The notes beneath the pieces are model-generated. The model made no database searches. It saw nothing but the letters and a program-made list of their open reading frames with translations, and was not told the DNA's origin. A DNA stretch of 28,326 nucleotides, taken from the NCBI GenBank assembly GCA_964496575.1, contig CAZCAC010000114.1, forward strand, positions 1 to 28,326, in the 5' to 3' direction. The DNA is from CAZCAC01 sp964496575 (GTDB taxonomy: Bacteria > Planctomycetota > UBA1135 > GCA-002686595). Of the stretch, positions 21,665 to 28,326 are shown piece after piece; positions within the stretch are counted from its first letter, which is position 1; every line of letters begins with the position of its first letter. A program made the position numbers and the translations under genes.

Positions 21665-22741
21665 TCACTGCTCCTCGTGAGTATCGCCCCGTTGGTCGGC
21701 TCCCGCGGCGAAGAGCTCTGAGCAGCGTTCCATGAGCTCTTCGGGGAAACCGGGGACGGATTCGATCGCCGCCTGGAGTAGGGGGGCGTTCGCAAAGAGT
21801 TTTCGTATTTCGGTCAGCCGATCCGGGTGACGGGTCAGCAGGTCGTCAAAAGCGTCGAGAGCGCGGTCCTTCTGCCCGAGCATCGCGTAAGACTTGCCCA
21901 GGTTGAACCTCGCTCCGAAGAAGCGACCGTCGGCGTCCGCCAGGCCCGAGATGGTGATCCAGCGGCAGCAGGCGATCGACTTCCGGTAGCTACGCTGGCT
22001 GATGTACAGCTTGCCCAGCTGCATAGCCGCGTGGCCACGGTTGGTTTCATTCACGGCCGTGTTGAAGACGTCGCGATACTCCTCGGCGGCGTCCAGGGTC
22101 CGGCCCTCGTGCGCGTACAGGAACGCGCGATACAGACGAGCCTCCTCGTGGGAGGGGTCGGCGGAAATCGCCTCCTCCAGGAGGCGCCGGCCCTTCTCGA
22201 GCGGGCTTTCGATCCGCTCCAGACGACCGTTCAGGAGGTGGCGGGCCTTCTGCCAGTCGACCCCTCCACCGTTGCGGTCCTTGCCGTTCATCAGGACGCC
22301 GTCGACGAAACCGCGCCCCGCGTTCTTGGTCTCCGGGACGGAGACCGCTTTCTCGAAGATGCGCGTGCGGAAATCGGGGTCGATCGCCGCCAGCACGTAG
22401 GCCTTGCCGAGCTGATAGAAGACCGTTGCCAGCCGGTGCACCAGGTCGATCGCTTCCGCTTCCATCTCGAGGGAGCGGCTGATCAGCCCGTCCGAACAGG
22501 AATCGCCCTGCGTCAGCATCGCCACGCGGGCGAAGAGACGATCGGGGTCGGTGGAATCGCGGTGCAGGCGTACCTGCATCCGCAGATCCTCGAAGAAATC
22601 ACGACAGTGCGAACACTCCTCGATGTGCAGCATCGCGCGCGCGGCGCGCCCCTCGTCCAACTCGCCGTCGAGCATGCACGAGAGATCCAGCTGGAACCCC
22701 GAGTGTGAGTCCGCTTCATTCAGCCAGCTCTTGGTGTCCAT
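21665..22741 (-). CDS. Zinc-finger anti-sigma factor fused to TPR repeats
   Basis: A 358-residue protein with an N-terminal anti-sigma zinc finger, H39-x3-C43-x2-C46 (MLHIEECSHC), after a helix typical of that domain. The remainder (about 180-330) is TPR-like: SPLEKGRRLLEEAISADPSHEEARLYRAFLYAHEG, HAAMQLGKLYISQRSYRKSI and ARFNLGKSYAMLGQKDRALDAFDDLL. There is no membrane segment, so it is a soluble regulator that should bind the sigma factor encoded just upstream and release it on a signal read by the TPR part. The ATG (22741) overlaps the sigma stop (ATGA), giving coupled synthesis. Most zinc-finger anti-sigma factors have a transmembrane sensor; the third gene's membrane protein may fill that gap. 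Confidence 0.85.
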   Translation of the reverse strand: MDTKSWLNEADSHSGFQLDLSCMLDGELDEGRAARAMLHIEECSHCRDFFEDLRMQVRLHRDSTDPDRLFARVAMLTQGDSCSDGLISRSLEMEAEAIDLVHRLATVFYQLGKAYVLAAIDPDFRTRIFEKAVSVPETKNAGRGFVDGVLMNGKDRNGGGVDWQKARHLLNGRLERIESPLEKGRRLLEEAISADPSHEEARLYRAFLYAHEGRTLDAAEEYRDVFNTAVNETNRGHAAMQLGKLYISQRSYRKSIACCRWITISGLADADGRFFGARFNLGKSYAMLGQKDRALDAFDDLLTRHPDRLTEIRKLFANAPLLQAAIESVPGFPEELMERCSELFAAGADQRGDTHEEQ

Positions 22742-23652
22742 CAGATTCCCTCCTCGACCGACCTGGTCGAACGGGTGCCACGAAGGCGTCCCGGGGCCTC
22801 ACCGGCCTCGGGGCTCCCCGAAACGGCGACATCGCCGTCGGGACTCCGCGGATCGCGTGCCGGGCGACAGTCCGGTGACAGACCGTCGAAGACTCGGCGC
22901 ATCGAGCGATGGATCTTCCGACGTGCCCGGAAGATGACCATCTTCAGATTCTCCAGCTTGATCCCGAGGGCGGCTGCCGCGTCCCGGTAGCTGCTCTCCT
23001 CTACCTCCACCAGGTGGAGGGCGCGACGCTCTCTCTCCGAAAGCATCGTGTAGAACTTGAGATAGAGCTGGAGGTAGGTGAGGTAGACGCGGGTGCACTC
23101 CTGACGACTCTCCGTCTCGATCACTCCGTTGAGCGGGCTGGGAGAGCCCGGCGCGGGTTGATCGGGGAGATCGTCGAAGGTCACCTCGGAGCGTCCGCCA
23201 CGAGAGAGCGAGCGGAGGTGCTTGAGCACCGTGTTCCGAACGATCATCGCGGACCAGACCCGGAAGGCGTCCTCGCGGGTCGAGTTGAAACGGTGGGGGT
23301 AGCGGTAGACGTTGAAGAATACCTCTTGCAGAACGTCTCCGGCATCCGCCTTGCTAGCGTAGCGGCGCAAGCGCGAGGCCACCTGGGTCGCCAGGTGCTG
23401 GCCGTTCAACTCGTAGAGGAGTCCGAAACACCCCCGGCTGCGGTCCTTCTTGAAGACCTCCATCAGCCGCGTGGAGATGGCGTCACGCACGCTCTCGGCG
23501 GTGCGCTCGGATTCGGCGATGATCGCCTCCATCCGCGCCAGCTCTCGTCTCCCGATCTCCCCTCGTATTTCCCGTAGACGCTCCCCGAGCCGTTCTAGGC
23601 CGCCTTCGGATTGGAGGGACAATCCGGGGCTATAGGGATCGGTTGCGTGCAT
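22741..23652 (-). CDS. ECF-family RNA polymerase sigma factor
   Basis: A 303-residue sigma factor, longer than the usual 180-200. Region 2 is at about residues 78-152 (RRYASKADAGDVLQEVFFNVYRYPHRFN, AFRVWSAMIVRNTVLKHLRSLSR). Region 4 is at about 203-255 (LSERERRALHLVEVEESSYRDAAAALGIKLENLKMVIFRARRKIHRSM), a helix-turn-helix for the -35 element. An extra 75 residues precede region 2 and a Pro/Arg/Ser-rich tail of about 50 follows region 4. ATG 23652 was chosen; a TTG lies one codon upstream. It is the first gene of the sigma/anti-sigma/membrane-protein operon and divergent from queG. Autoregulation is likely by analogy. The 239-bp upstream gap is AT-richer than its surroundings. Confidence 0.92.
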   Translation of the reverse strand: MHATDPYSPGLSLQSEGGLERLGERLREIRGEIGRRELARMEAIIAESERTAESVRDAISTRLMEVFKKDRSRGCFGLLYELNGQHLATQVASRLRRYASKADAGDVLQEVFFNVYRYPHRFNSTREDAFRVWSAMIVRNTVLKHLRSLSRGGRSEVTFDDLPDQPAPGSPSPLNGVIETESRQECTRVYLTYLQLYLKFYTMLSERERRALHLVEVEESSYRDAAAALGIKLENLKMVIFRARRKIHRSMRRVFDGLSPDCRPARDPRSPDGDVAVSGSPEAGEAPGRLRGTRSTRSVEEGI

Positions 23653-23810
23653 CAAGCCTGGAGCAGCAGGGCAGGGCTAGTAGGTCTTGGAGGAAAAGAG
23701 GCGGGGGACCGGGGGAGTCGCCAATGCCCTGGGGATGAGCACTGTTAATCGTAGTTCTATGAGGGTGGCAACGCCTCGGTTACGCTTCTCGTACTGACTG
23801 ATCACCGATT

Positions 23811-23848
23811 GGCTCCAGATGGAGCCGGAGAAGGGCACAAACCCTTAC
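23811..23848. other. Two adjacent hairpins in the AT-rich sigma/queG divergent region
   Basis: GGCTCC-AGAT-GGAGCC (23811-23826) is followed by a second hairpin, AAGGG-CACAAA-CCCTT (about 23833-23848), and then an A/T-rich stretch (GTAAAAACTTTAG). They lie within 80 bp of the first queG start and could be a structured leader or promoter-proximal element. The 239-bp gap (23653-23891) holds no ORF. Confidence 0.35.
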
Positions 23849-23891
23849 GAGTAAAAACTTTAGTCTAAGCGGGATATTTGCGGAACCGGGT

Positions 23892-25070
23892 ATGCACCCT
23901 ATTCGTCGCCTTTTCCGCTTCCCGCCCATGGACCGCGCCCCCCTCGCCCTGGAGATCGCCGCCGAGCTCGGATTCGACCTCGCCGGGATCGCCCCCCTCC
24001 GCCCCCCCCGGAGGGCGGCGCGCCTTCGGGCGTGGCTGGAGGCGGGTCACCACGGCTCGATGGGCTTCCTGGAGCACCAGGCGCCCTCGATCCTGGATCC
24101 CCGCCAGATCCGGGGGGGAGCCCGGAGCCTCCTGGTGGTCGGTTTCGGGCACTCGCGCCCTCCGATCGAGCTGGACGGAGGGGCCCGCGTCGCCCGCTAC
24201 GCGGCGGGCCGCGACTACCACAACGTCCTGGGGCGGCTCCTCAAGAAGCTCGCCCGGCGCCTCGAGGCGGAGGGGTTCGCGGGGCCCTTCCGCCCGATCG
24301 TGGACGCCGGCCCCCTGCTGGAGCGCTCCCACGCGGCCGAGGCGGGCCTCGGCTTCGAGTCGAAGTCGGCCAACCTGCTCACCTCCCGCTTCGGGCCCTG
24401 GTTCTTCCTCGGGGAGCTCCTGCTCGGCGAAGAGCTCACCCCTACGGAGCTCTCCCTCGCCGGATCCCCCGTCACCGCCTCCTGCGGCAGCTGCACCGCC
24501 TGCCTCGACGCCTGCCCCACCGGGGCGATCCTCGAGCCAGGGGTGGTTCACTCGCCGCTCTGCCTCAGCTACCAGACGATCGAGCAGCGCGGTCCGATCC
24601 CGCGCGAGCTGCGTGAGGCGGTCGGCCCCTGGGTCTTCGGCTGCGACGTCTGCTCGGAGGTGTGTCCCTGGGGGGAGAAGGCCCCCGATCTCTCCTCGCG
24701 CCTCGGCCGGCACCCCTCGATGAACGCCGGGGAGACGGGCGCCGACTCCTCCCCGCTGCTCTCCTGGCTGGCCGCCGGCGAGACGTTCCCGGCCGAGTTC
24801 AACGGCTCCCCGCTGCAGCGTCCCCGGCGCGAGGGCCTGGCGCGCAACGCCGCGATCGTCCTGGGGAACCGCCCCGTCGAGGGGGGCAGCGAGGCGCTGC
24901 GAGCGGCGCTGGACTCCGATCCCTCCCCGATGGTGCGCGAAGCCGCCGCCTGGGCCCTCCAGCGCGGCTACGCCCGCGACGCGGGGGTCCAAGGGGCGCT
25001 GGAGGCCGCGGCGGCGCGGGAGGTGGACGAGACCGCGGGCTCGGAGATGCGCCGCACCCTGTCCCAGTAG
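23892..25070 (+). CDS. queG: Epoxyqueuosine reductase
   Basis: A 392-residue protein that makes queuosine from epoxyqueuosine in tRNA, using cobalamin and two 4Fe-4S clusters. The active-site Asp is D138 in VDAGPLLER, followed by a cobalamin-domain segment with FGPWFFLGELL. Cluster cysteines are C198, C201, C204 and C208 (CGSCTACLDACPTGAI), then C224 in SPLCLSYQTIE and C251, C254 and C258 (CDVCSEVCPW). A C-terminal HEAT-like tail (RREGLARNAAIVLGN, VREAAAWALQRG) is normal for the longer members. Two starts are possible: ATG 23892, and ATG 23928 (MDRAPLALEIAAELGF), which matches the usual N-terminal length; neither has a clear ribosome binding site. No other queuosine gene is adjacent. Its stop abuts repeat copy B. 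Confidence 0.9.
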   Translation: MHPIRRLFRFPPMDRAPLALEIAAELGFDLAGIAPLRPPRRAARLRAWLEAGHHGSMGFLEHQAPSILDPRQIRGGARSLLVVGFGHSRPPIELDGGARVARYAAGRDYHNVLGRLLKKLARRLEAEGFAGPFRPIVDAGPLLERSHAAEAGLGFESKSANLLTSRFGPWFFLGELLLGEELTPTELSLAGSPVTASCGSCTACLDACPTGAILEPGVVHSPLCLSYQTIEQRGPIPRELREAVGPWVFGCDVCSEVCPWGEKAPDLSSRLGRHPSMNAGETGADSSPLLSWLAAGETFPAEFNGSPLQRPRREGLARNAAIVLGNRPVEGGSEALRAALDSDPSPMVREAAAWALQRGYARDAGVQGALEAAAAREVDETAGSEMRRTLSQ

Positions 25071-25195
25071 GAGTCGCGTCCTGCACGCTGCGCCTAGGAG
25101 GCAGGCATGGGCAGGCCAGGGAGGGCATCGAAGCTGGCGAGAATCGTCATCTGAGCAGTCTGTCGACCGGTCGGTTTGCGGGCGCCAGCCCGCGC
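25070..25195. repeat. Dispersed intergenic repeat, copy B
   Basis: The second copy of the element at 11417-11527, starting at the last base of the queG stop codon. The terminal hairpin is GCGGGC-GCCA-GCCCGC (about 25178-25193). Compared with copy A it has about 15 additional bases in its left part; most differences in the shared right part are transitions. It lies in the 540-bp gap between queG and the zinc-ribbon gene, where a REP-like element or a small RNA could reside. Confidence 0.7.
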
Positions 25196-25217
25196 CAGCG
25201 GAGGGGCTCTGACGCCC

Positions 25218-25264
25218 GTCGAGGATCCTCGACACACGCTCCCGGGGCGTCGAACCCCCTCGAC
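25218..25264. promoter_or_regulatory. Paired GTCGA-N6-TCGACAC inverted repeats
   Basis: The first site is GTCGAGGATCCTCGAC (25218-25233), a perfect 16-bp palindrome. The second, GTCGA-ACCCCC-TCGAC (25249-25264), has the same arms and starts 31 bp later, about three helical turns. Both are followed by AC, and further TCGACA half-sites occur at 25285-25290 and 25430-25435. Repeated, phased palindromes of this kind are typical of operators for dimeric regulators. They lie 350-400 bp upstream of the zinc-ribbon gene; the regulator is unknown. Confidence 0.45.
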
Positions 25265-25285
25265 ACGGGCGGCGAGGCGTTTTTT
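25258..25285 (+). terminator. Possible intrinsic terminator after queG
   Basis: CCTCG (25258-25262) pairs with CGAGG (25273-25277) across a 10-base loop, followed two bases later by six T (25280-25285). The stem is short and overlaps the second palindrome, so it competes with that structure. Position, about 190 bp after queG, fits transcript ending. Confidence 0.4.
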
Positions 25286-25345
25286 CGACAGATTGCAACA
25301 TCCTAACTGACAGGGGGTTGCGTCGATCGCCCCGCGGCGTTCCCG

Positions 25346-25372
25346 GGAAGCTCCGCACAAAATGCGGCTTCC
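25346..25372. other. Bulged hairpin upstream of the zinc-ribbon gene
   Basis: GGAAGC then CGCA pair with TGCG then GCTTCC around a CAAAA loop; the left arm has a two-base TC bulge, giving a 10-bp interrupted stem. It is one of several structured elements in the 25071-25610 gap, which otherwise shows no ORF. Confidence 0.35.
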
Positions 25373-25610
25373 TTGGGACCCAGGTGCGTACAGGGACCGT
25401 CCAGAACCCCGGGGCCCCGTCGCGATTCCTCGACATCCGGCCTCCCGGGGTGAGGTCGGGGGATGCAGCTCCACGACTCTCCTAACCCCCCGGAGCGCAG
25501 CTATTTACAACTTCCTATGAGCCGCGGGGCGCGGTTGGCCCGCCCCTTGCTCCTCCGGTTCCCGCCGGCAGGGCGAGGCCGGCACACCGCGAACACCCAG
25601 GCAGGCAATC

Positions 25611-25847
25611 ATGACGCACCACCACGGCGACAACGACTTCTACTCCGATCGCAAGTACTGTGACCAGTGCGGCACGTACGTCAGCTACCTGATGAGCGTC
25701 GACTCCTCCTACTGCGTGGAGTGCGGCGCGGAGGTGCATCTCTTCTCCAAGGAGGACTGGGAGGACTTCAACGAGAGCCTGCAGTCCCGTCGCCCCAAGG
25801 GCGGCCGCCCGCGCAAGAACAGTCAGCGCGACAAGGAGTCCGCCTAG
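25611..25847 (+). CDS. Small zinc-ribbon protein
   Basis: A 78-residue protein with two Cys pairs, CDQCG and CVECG, separated by about 17 residues (C...C spacing YVSYLMSVDSSY), a zinc-ribbon pattern. A His-rich N terminus (MTHHHGDND) precedes it, and a basic C-terminal tail (RRPKGGRPRKNSQRDK) with an AT-hook-like GGRPRK suggests nucleic-acid contact. The family and role are unknown to me. The upstream region has a weak purine-rich GGCAGGCA before the ATG. A strong hairpin lies 86 bp after its stop, so it is probably transcribed alone. Confidence 0.75.
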   Translation: MTHHHGDNDFYSDRKYCDQCGTYVSYLMSVDSSYCVECGAEVHLFSKEDWEDFNESLQSRRPKGGRPRKNSQRDKESA

Positions 25848-25932
25848 ACTCCAGGAACACCCCGCGGATCCCTCGGGCTGAAGGCCCTCCCCTTCCTTCG
25901 CCCTGCCTTCCCTGGCTTGATCCCCTCGCGAC

Positions 25933-25962
25933 GCCCACGACCTGGCACGGCAGGTCGTGGGC
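25933..25962 (+). terminator. 12-bp-stem hairpin after the zinc-ribbon gene
   Basis: GCCCACGACCTG (25933-25944) and CAGGTCGTGGGC (25951-25962) are perfect inverted arms around a GCACGG loop. A short CCTTTT follows at about 25968. This would end the zinc-ribbon transcript before the kinase gene. It also overlaps the GTG at 25957, which argues against that codon as the kinase start. Confidence 0.7.
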
Positions 25963-25992
25963 TCGCACCTTTTCCGGCGCTACCCTCTCCCC

Positions 25993-26985
25993 GTGGAGCC
26001 CCCGTCCCGAACCGCCCTGACCCGGATCCTCGAGCAGGTCCGGAGCGTGCGCGCCGCCGTGCTCGGCGACCTCGCAATCGACGCCTACTGGGACCTCGAC
26101 GTGGAGTGTACGGAACGCTCGCTGGAGACGGGGCGGCCGATCTCCCGGGTGGAGGCGCAGCGCTACGGTCTCGGCGGCGCGGGGAACGTGGTGGACAACC
26201 TGTGCCGGCTGGGTCTCGCCTCGGTCGAGGCGCTCGGCGTGGTGGGTCGGGACCCCTTCGGTCGGGAGCTCTGCGCCCTCCTCGAGGCCGCGGGGGCCGG
26301 AACGAGGGGAGTCCTCCGGCGCGAGGGCTGGCAGACGGTGGTCTTCGCCAAACCGCACCGGGACGGGATCGAGCAGGACCGGATCGACTTCGGCGGCCTG
26401 AACCGGCTCCGGCCCGAGCTCGAGGACGCGGTGGTCGACCGCCTCGAGCTCGCCGCCCGGCGCTGCGACGTCGTGGTGATCAACCAGCAGGTCCCCCGCG
26501 GCCTGGCGATCCCGCCGCTGACCGGGCGAATCGACGAGGTGATCCTGGCCCACCCAGAGTGCGTGTTCCTCGCCGACTCGCGCGACCACGTCGGTCGCCA
26601 CCACGGGGTGATCCACAAGCTCAACCTCCAGGAGGCGCGCCGCCGCGCTGGCGACCGGGACGCCCCGCCGCGGGAGGTCCTGCGGCGTCTCGTCGAGGAG
26701 CTGGGCGGTCGGGTCTTCATGACCCTGGGCGAGGCCGGGCTGATGACCGCGGAGGCGGGGGTGGAGGAGCTCCTCCACGTCCCCGCGCCGCGGATCGAGG
26801 GGGAGGTCGACACCGTCGGCGCCGGCGACGCGGTCACCGCGGCGATCGCGGCGGTGCTCGGCGCGGGTGGCGACCCTCGACTCGCGGCGCACCTCGCGGT
26901 GCTGGCCGCGGCGGTGACGGTGAAGAAGCTGCAGCGGACCGGCACGGCGAGCCCCGCGGAGATCCTGGAGGCGGCGCAGTGGTGA
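25993..26985 (+). CDS. RfaE/PfkB-family sugar kinase
   Basis: A 330-residue ribokinase-fold kinase closest in pattern to the heptose-7-phosphate kinase domain of RfaE/HldE. The N-terminal VLGDLAIDAYWD and GLGGAGNVVDNLCRLG hold the sugar-binding region, VGRDPFGRELCALLEAAG follows, and the ATP site DTVGAGD (D273-D279, D279 catalytic) is near the end. There is no nucleotidyltransferase domain. It should phosphorylate a hexose or heptose phosphate with ATP. GTG 25993 was chosen because the longer GTG 25957 start falls in a 12-bp hairpin; no ribosome binding site decides the point. The stop overlaps the epimerase start (GTGA, 26982-26985), so the two enzymes probably act on related sugars. Confidence 0.82.
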   Translation: MEPPSRTALTRILEQVRSVRAAVLGDLAIDAYWDLDVECTERSLETGRPISRVEAQRYGLGGAGNVVDNLCRLGLASVEALGVVGRDPFGRELCALLEAAGAGTRGVLRREGWQTVVFAKPHRDGIEQDRIDFGGLNRLRPELEDAVVDRLELAARRCDVVVINQQVPRGLAIPPLTGRIDEVILAHPECVFLADSRDHVGRHHGVIHKLNLQEARRRAGDRDAPPREVLRRLVEELGGRVFMTLGEAGLMTAEAGVEELLHVPAPRIEGEVDTVGAGDAVTAAIAAVLGAGGDPRLAAHLAVLAAAVTVKKLQRTGTASPAEILEAAQW

Positions 26986-28301
26986 GCCTCGAGGAGTTCC
27001 GCGCCCTCCGCGAGGGAATCGAGCGCTACCTCACCGGGGAGCTGCTCCCCTTCTGGATGGAGCGCGCCCCCGACGAGGAGGTCGGCGGCTTCCTGACCTA
27101 CTTCGACGCTCGCGGCGAGCCGACCGGCGAGACGGACAAGACCTTCCTGATGCAGATCCGGATGGTCTGGGCGCTGTCCGCGGCTCACCGCGCCGGGTAC
27201 GGCGGCGGCCGTTGCCTGGAGCTGGCGCGCACGGGGGTCGACTTCCTGCTCGAGCACTACTGGGACGTCGAGCACGGCGGCTGGTTCTGGATCGCCGACC
27301 GCCGGGGCCGGCCGACGGTCACCTCGAAGATCGCCTACGGCCAGTTCTTCGCGGTCTACGCGTTCGGCGAGTACTTCCTAGCCGGCGGCGATCCACGCGG
27401 GCGGGAGGCGATGGAGCGCACCACTGCCGCGATCGCGGCAAGGATGGCCGACCGCGAGCGCGGCGGCTACCTCGAGATCATGTCCCGCGACTGGTCTCCG
27501 GCTCCGGGCGGGAAGTACGGCGGCGACCGCAAGAGCTTCGACGTGCACCTGCACGCGATGGAGGCGCTGACGACGCTCTTCGAGGTCACCGGCGAGGAGT
27601 CGCACCGCGAGGAGCTCCTGGCGGTGATCGACCTCCTGCGCGGCCCGATGCTCGACCCCGCGACCGGCGCGGGTCTGATGCAGTTCACCTACGATTTCCA
27701 GCCGCTGCCCCCGATCCGCTTCGCCGTGGAATGGGGCAGCGACGAGGAGCCGGAGGAGGGGGCCTTCCCCCTCGACCTGACCTCCTACGGCCACAACGTC
27801 GAGTTCACCTGGCTGCTGAAGCGCGCGGGCGACCTGCTGGGTCTCCCGGAGGACCACTTCGCCGCCCCCATTCGCCGCGCCGTCGATCACTGCCTGGAGC
27901 GGGGCCTCGACCGGGAGCACGGCGGTCTGTACGTCGACGGCCCCGCGTCATCCGCGGCGACCAACCGCCACAAGCAGTTCTGGCAGCACGCCGAGGCGCT
28001 GGTCGGGCTGCTCGACGCGTACCTCTTGTTCGGCGACGAGCGCTACTGGGACGGCTTCCGCAACGTGCACGCTTTCGTCTTCACCCACTTCGTCGACCAC
28101 GCGGGCGGTGGCGAGTGGTACGCCCTGCTGGAGCGCGACGGCACCCCGCGCTGGGACTACCAGGGCCACGCCTGGAAGATCTGCTACCACACGATCCGCT
28201 CGATGATCGAGACTGGCGCGCGGCTGAGCCGGCTGTTGGAGGGCGCAGAGGCAAGAGAGAGAGAGAGGAAGCAGAGCCCAGAACCAGAACCAGAGATTTA
28301 A
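26982..28301 (+). CDS. AGE-superfamily sugar 2-epimerase (cellobiose/mannose 2-epimerase-like)
   Basis: A 439-residue all-helical (alpha/alpha)6-barrel enzyme. Histidines consistent with the catalytic set of the family are in FDVHLHAMEAL (H189 and H191), SYGHNVEFTWLL (H271) and the late KICYHTIRSM (H403). Relatives interconvert glucose- and mannose-type sugars, or epimerise N-acylglucosamine or the reducing end of cellobiose, in the cytoplasm. Substrate is not readable; SYGHNVEFTWLL resembles the cellobiose-epimerase version. The GTG at 26982 overlaps the kinase stop. The C terminus (about the last 20 residues, RERERKQSPEPEPEI) is low-complexity and encoded by purine-rich short-period sequence that runs into the CACAGAGG repeat. 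Confidence 0.85.
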   Translation: MSLEEFRALREGIERYLTGELLPFWMERAPDEEVGGFLTYFDARGEPTGETDKTFLMQIRMVWALSAAHRAGYGGGRCLELARTGVDFLLEHYWDVEHGGWFWIADRRGRPTVTSKIAYGQFFAVYAFGEYFLAGGDPRGREAMERTTAAIAARMADRERGGYLEIMSRDWSPAPGGKYGGDRKSFDVHLHAMEALTTLFEVTGEESHREELLAVIDLLRGPMLDPATGAGLMQFTYDFQPLPPIRFAVEWGSDEEPEEGAFPLDLTSYGHNVEFTWLLKRAGDLLGLPEDHFAAPIRRAVDHCLERGLDREHGGLYVDGPASSAATNRHKQFWQHAEALVGLLDAYLLFGDERYWDGFRNVHAFVFTHFVDHAGGGEWYALLERDGTPRWDYQGHAWKICYHTIRSMIETGARLSRLLEGAEARERERKQSPEPEPEI

Positions 28302-28326
28302 CCACAGAGGTCACAGAGGACACAGA
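28301..28326 (+). repeat. CACAGAGG short-period repeat at the right window edge
   Basis: Immediately after the epimerase stop the sequence is CCACAGAGGTCACAGAGG then ACACAGA, and it runs off the window. Unit and orientation match the repeat at 1-84 (read on the minus strand). The preceding 40 bases of coding sequence (GAGAGAGAG, CCAGAACCAGAACCAGAG) are also of short period. Confidence 0.65.

Noticed and set aside
23828..23865. Possible preQ1 riboswitch before queG (AAGGG stem then A-rich tail)
   Set aside because: The loop is only six bases, too short for the preQ1-I pseudoknot, and the tail does not complement it convincingly.
1..28326. tRNA, rRNA, CRISPR array, transposase or phage genes
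   Set aside because: Scanned by eye for T-loop GGTTCGA patterns, regular 28-37-bp repeats with spacers and typical integrase/transposase motifs; none found. A covariance-model search would be needed to exclude small RNAs.

Overview
A 28.3-kb stretch of a high-GC (about 70% by eye) Gram-negative-type bacterial chromosome, densely coded on both strands. The mix points to a soil or sediment lineage such as Acidobacteriota, Planctomycetota or a neighbouring phylum: M1 aminopeptidase N, YhaO/YhaN nuclease pair, TPR-bearing anti-sigma factor, HEAT-vWA protein, lipid-anchored sulfatase-like enzyme, QueG with a HEAT-like tail. Nothing in the window fixes the taxon. No tRNA, rRNA, CRISPR array, transposase or integrase gene was seen.

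Layout. 1-9265 (minus strand): a secreted HEAT-vWA protein; the C-terminal half of a peptidylarginine-deiminase-like gene that has lost its start; then the run yhaO > yhaN > pdxA > zinc alcohol dehydrogenase. 9349-10203 (plus): a thymidylate synthase of the archaeal-type branch, divergent from yhaO. 10214-11196 (minus): a nucleotidyltransferase-fold protein and a 65-residue partner with overlapping reading frames, arranged like a toxin-antitoxin pair. 11197-13323: a lower-GC accessory patch with two unrecognised exported/membrane proteins, a decayed fragment of pepN (11307-11405) and one copy of a dispersed repeat. 13324-15984 (minus): intact pepN. 16070-17814 (minus): an orphan FliK-like/FlhB-tail-like pair. 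18046-19689 (plus): a sulfatase-superfamily lipoprotein with Thr in the nucleophile position, convergent with a family 2 glycosyltransferase (19708-20793). 20999-23652 (minus): operon of ECF sigma factor, soluble zinc-finger anti-sigma/TPR protein and a single-pass membrane protein, closed by a strong hairpin. 23892-25070 (plus): queG. 25071-25610: intergenic region with the second repeat copy and a repeated palindrome. 25611-28301 (plus): a small zinc-ribbon protein, then an overlapping pair of RfaE/PfkB-type sugar kinase and AGE-superfamily 2-epimerase.

How the genes work together. Overlapping stop/start codons couple five pairs: yhaO/yhaN, nucleotidyltransferase/65-aa protein, fliK-like/flhB-like, sigma/anti-sigma, kinase/epimerase. 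The most unusual points are the pepN fragment beside the accessory patch, the roughly 115-bp intergenic repeat present twice 13.6 kb apart with a conserved terminal hairpin, the deiminase fragment cut right behind the alcohol dehydrogenase, the candidate nucleotidyltransferase module, and the soluble sigma/anti-sigma-TPR system. Both window ends carry the same kind of CACAGAGG/CACGGAG short-period repeat just downstream of a stop codon.
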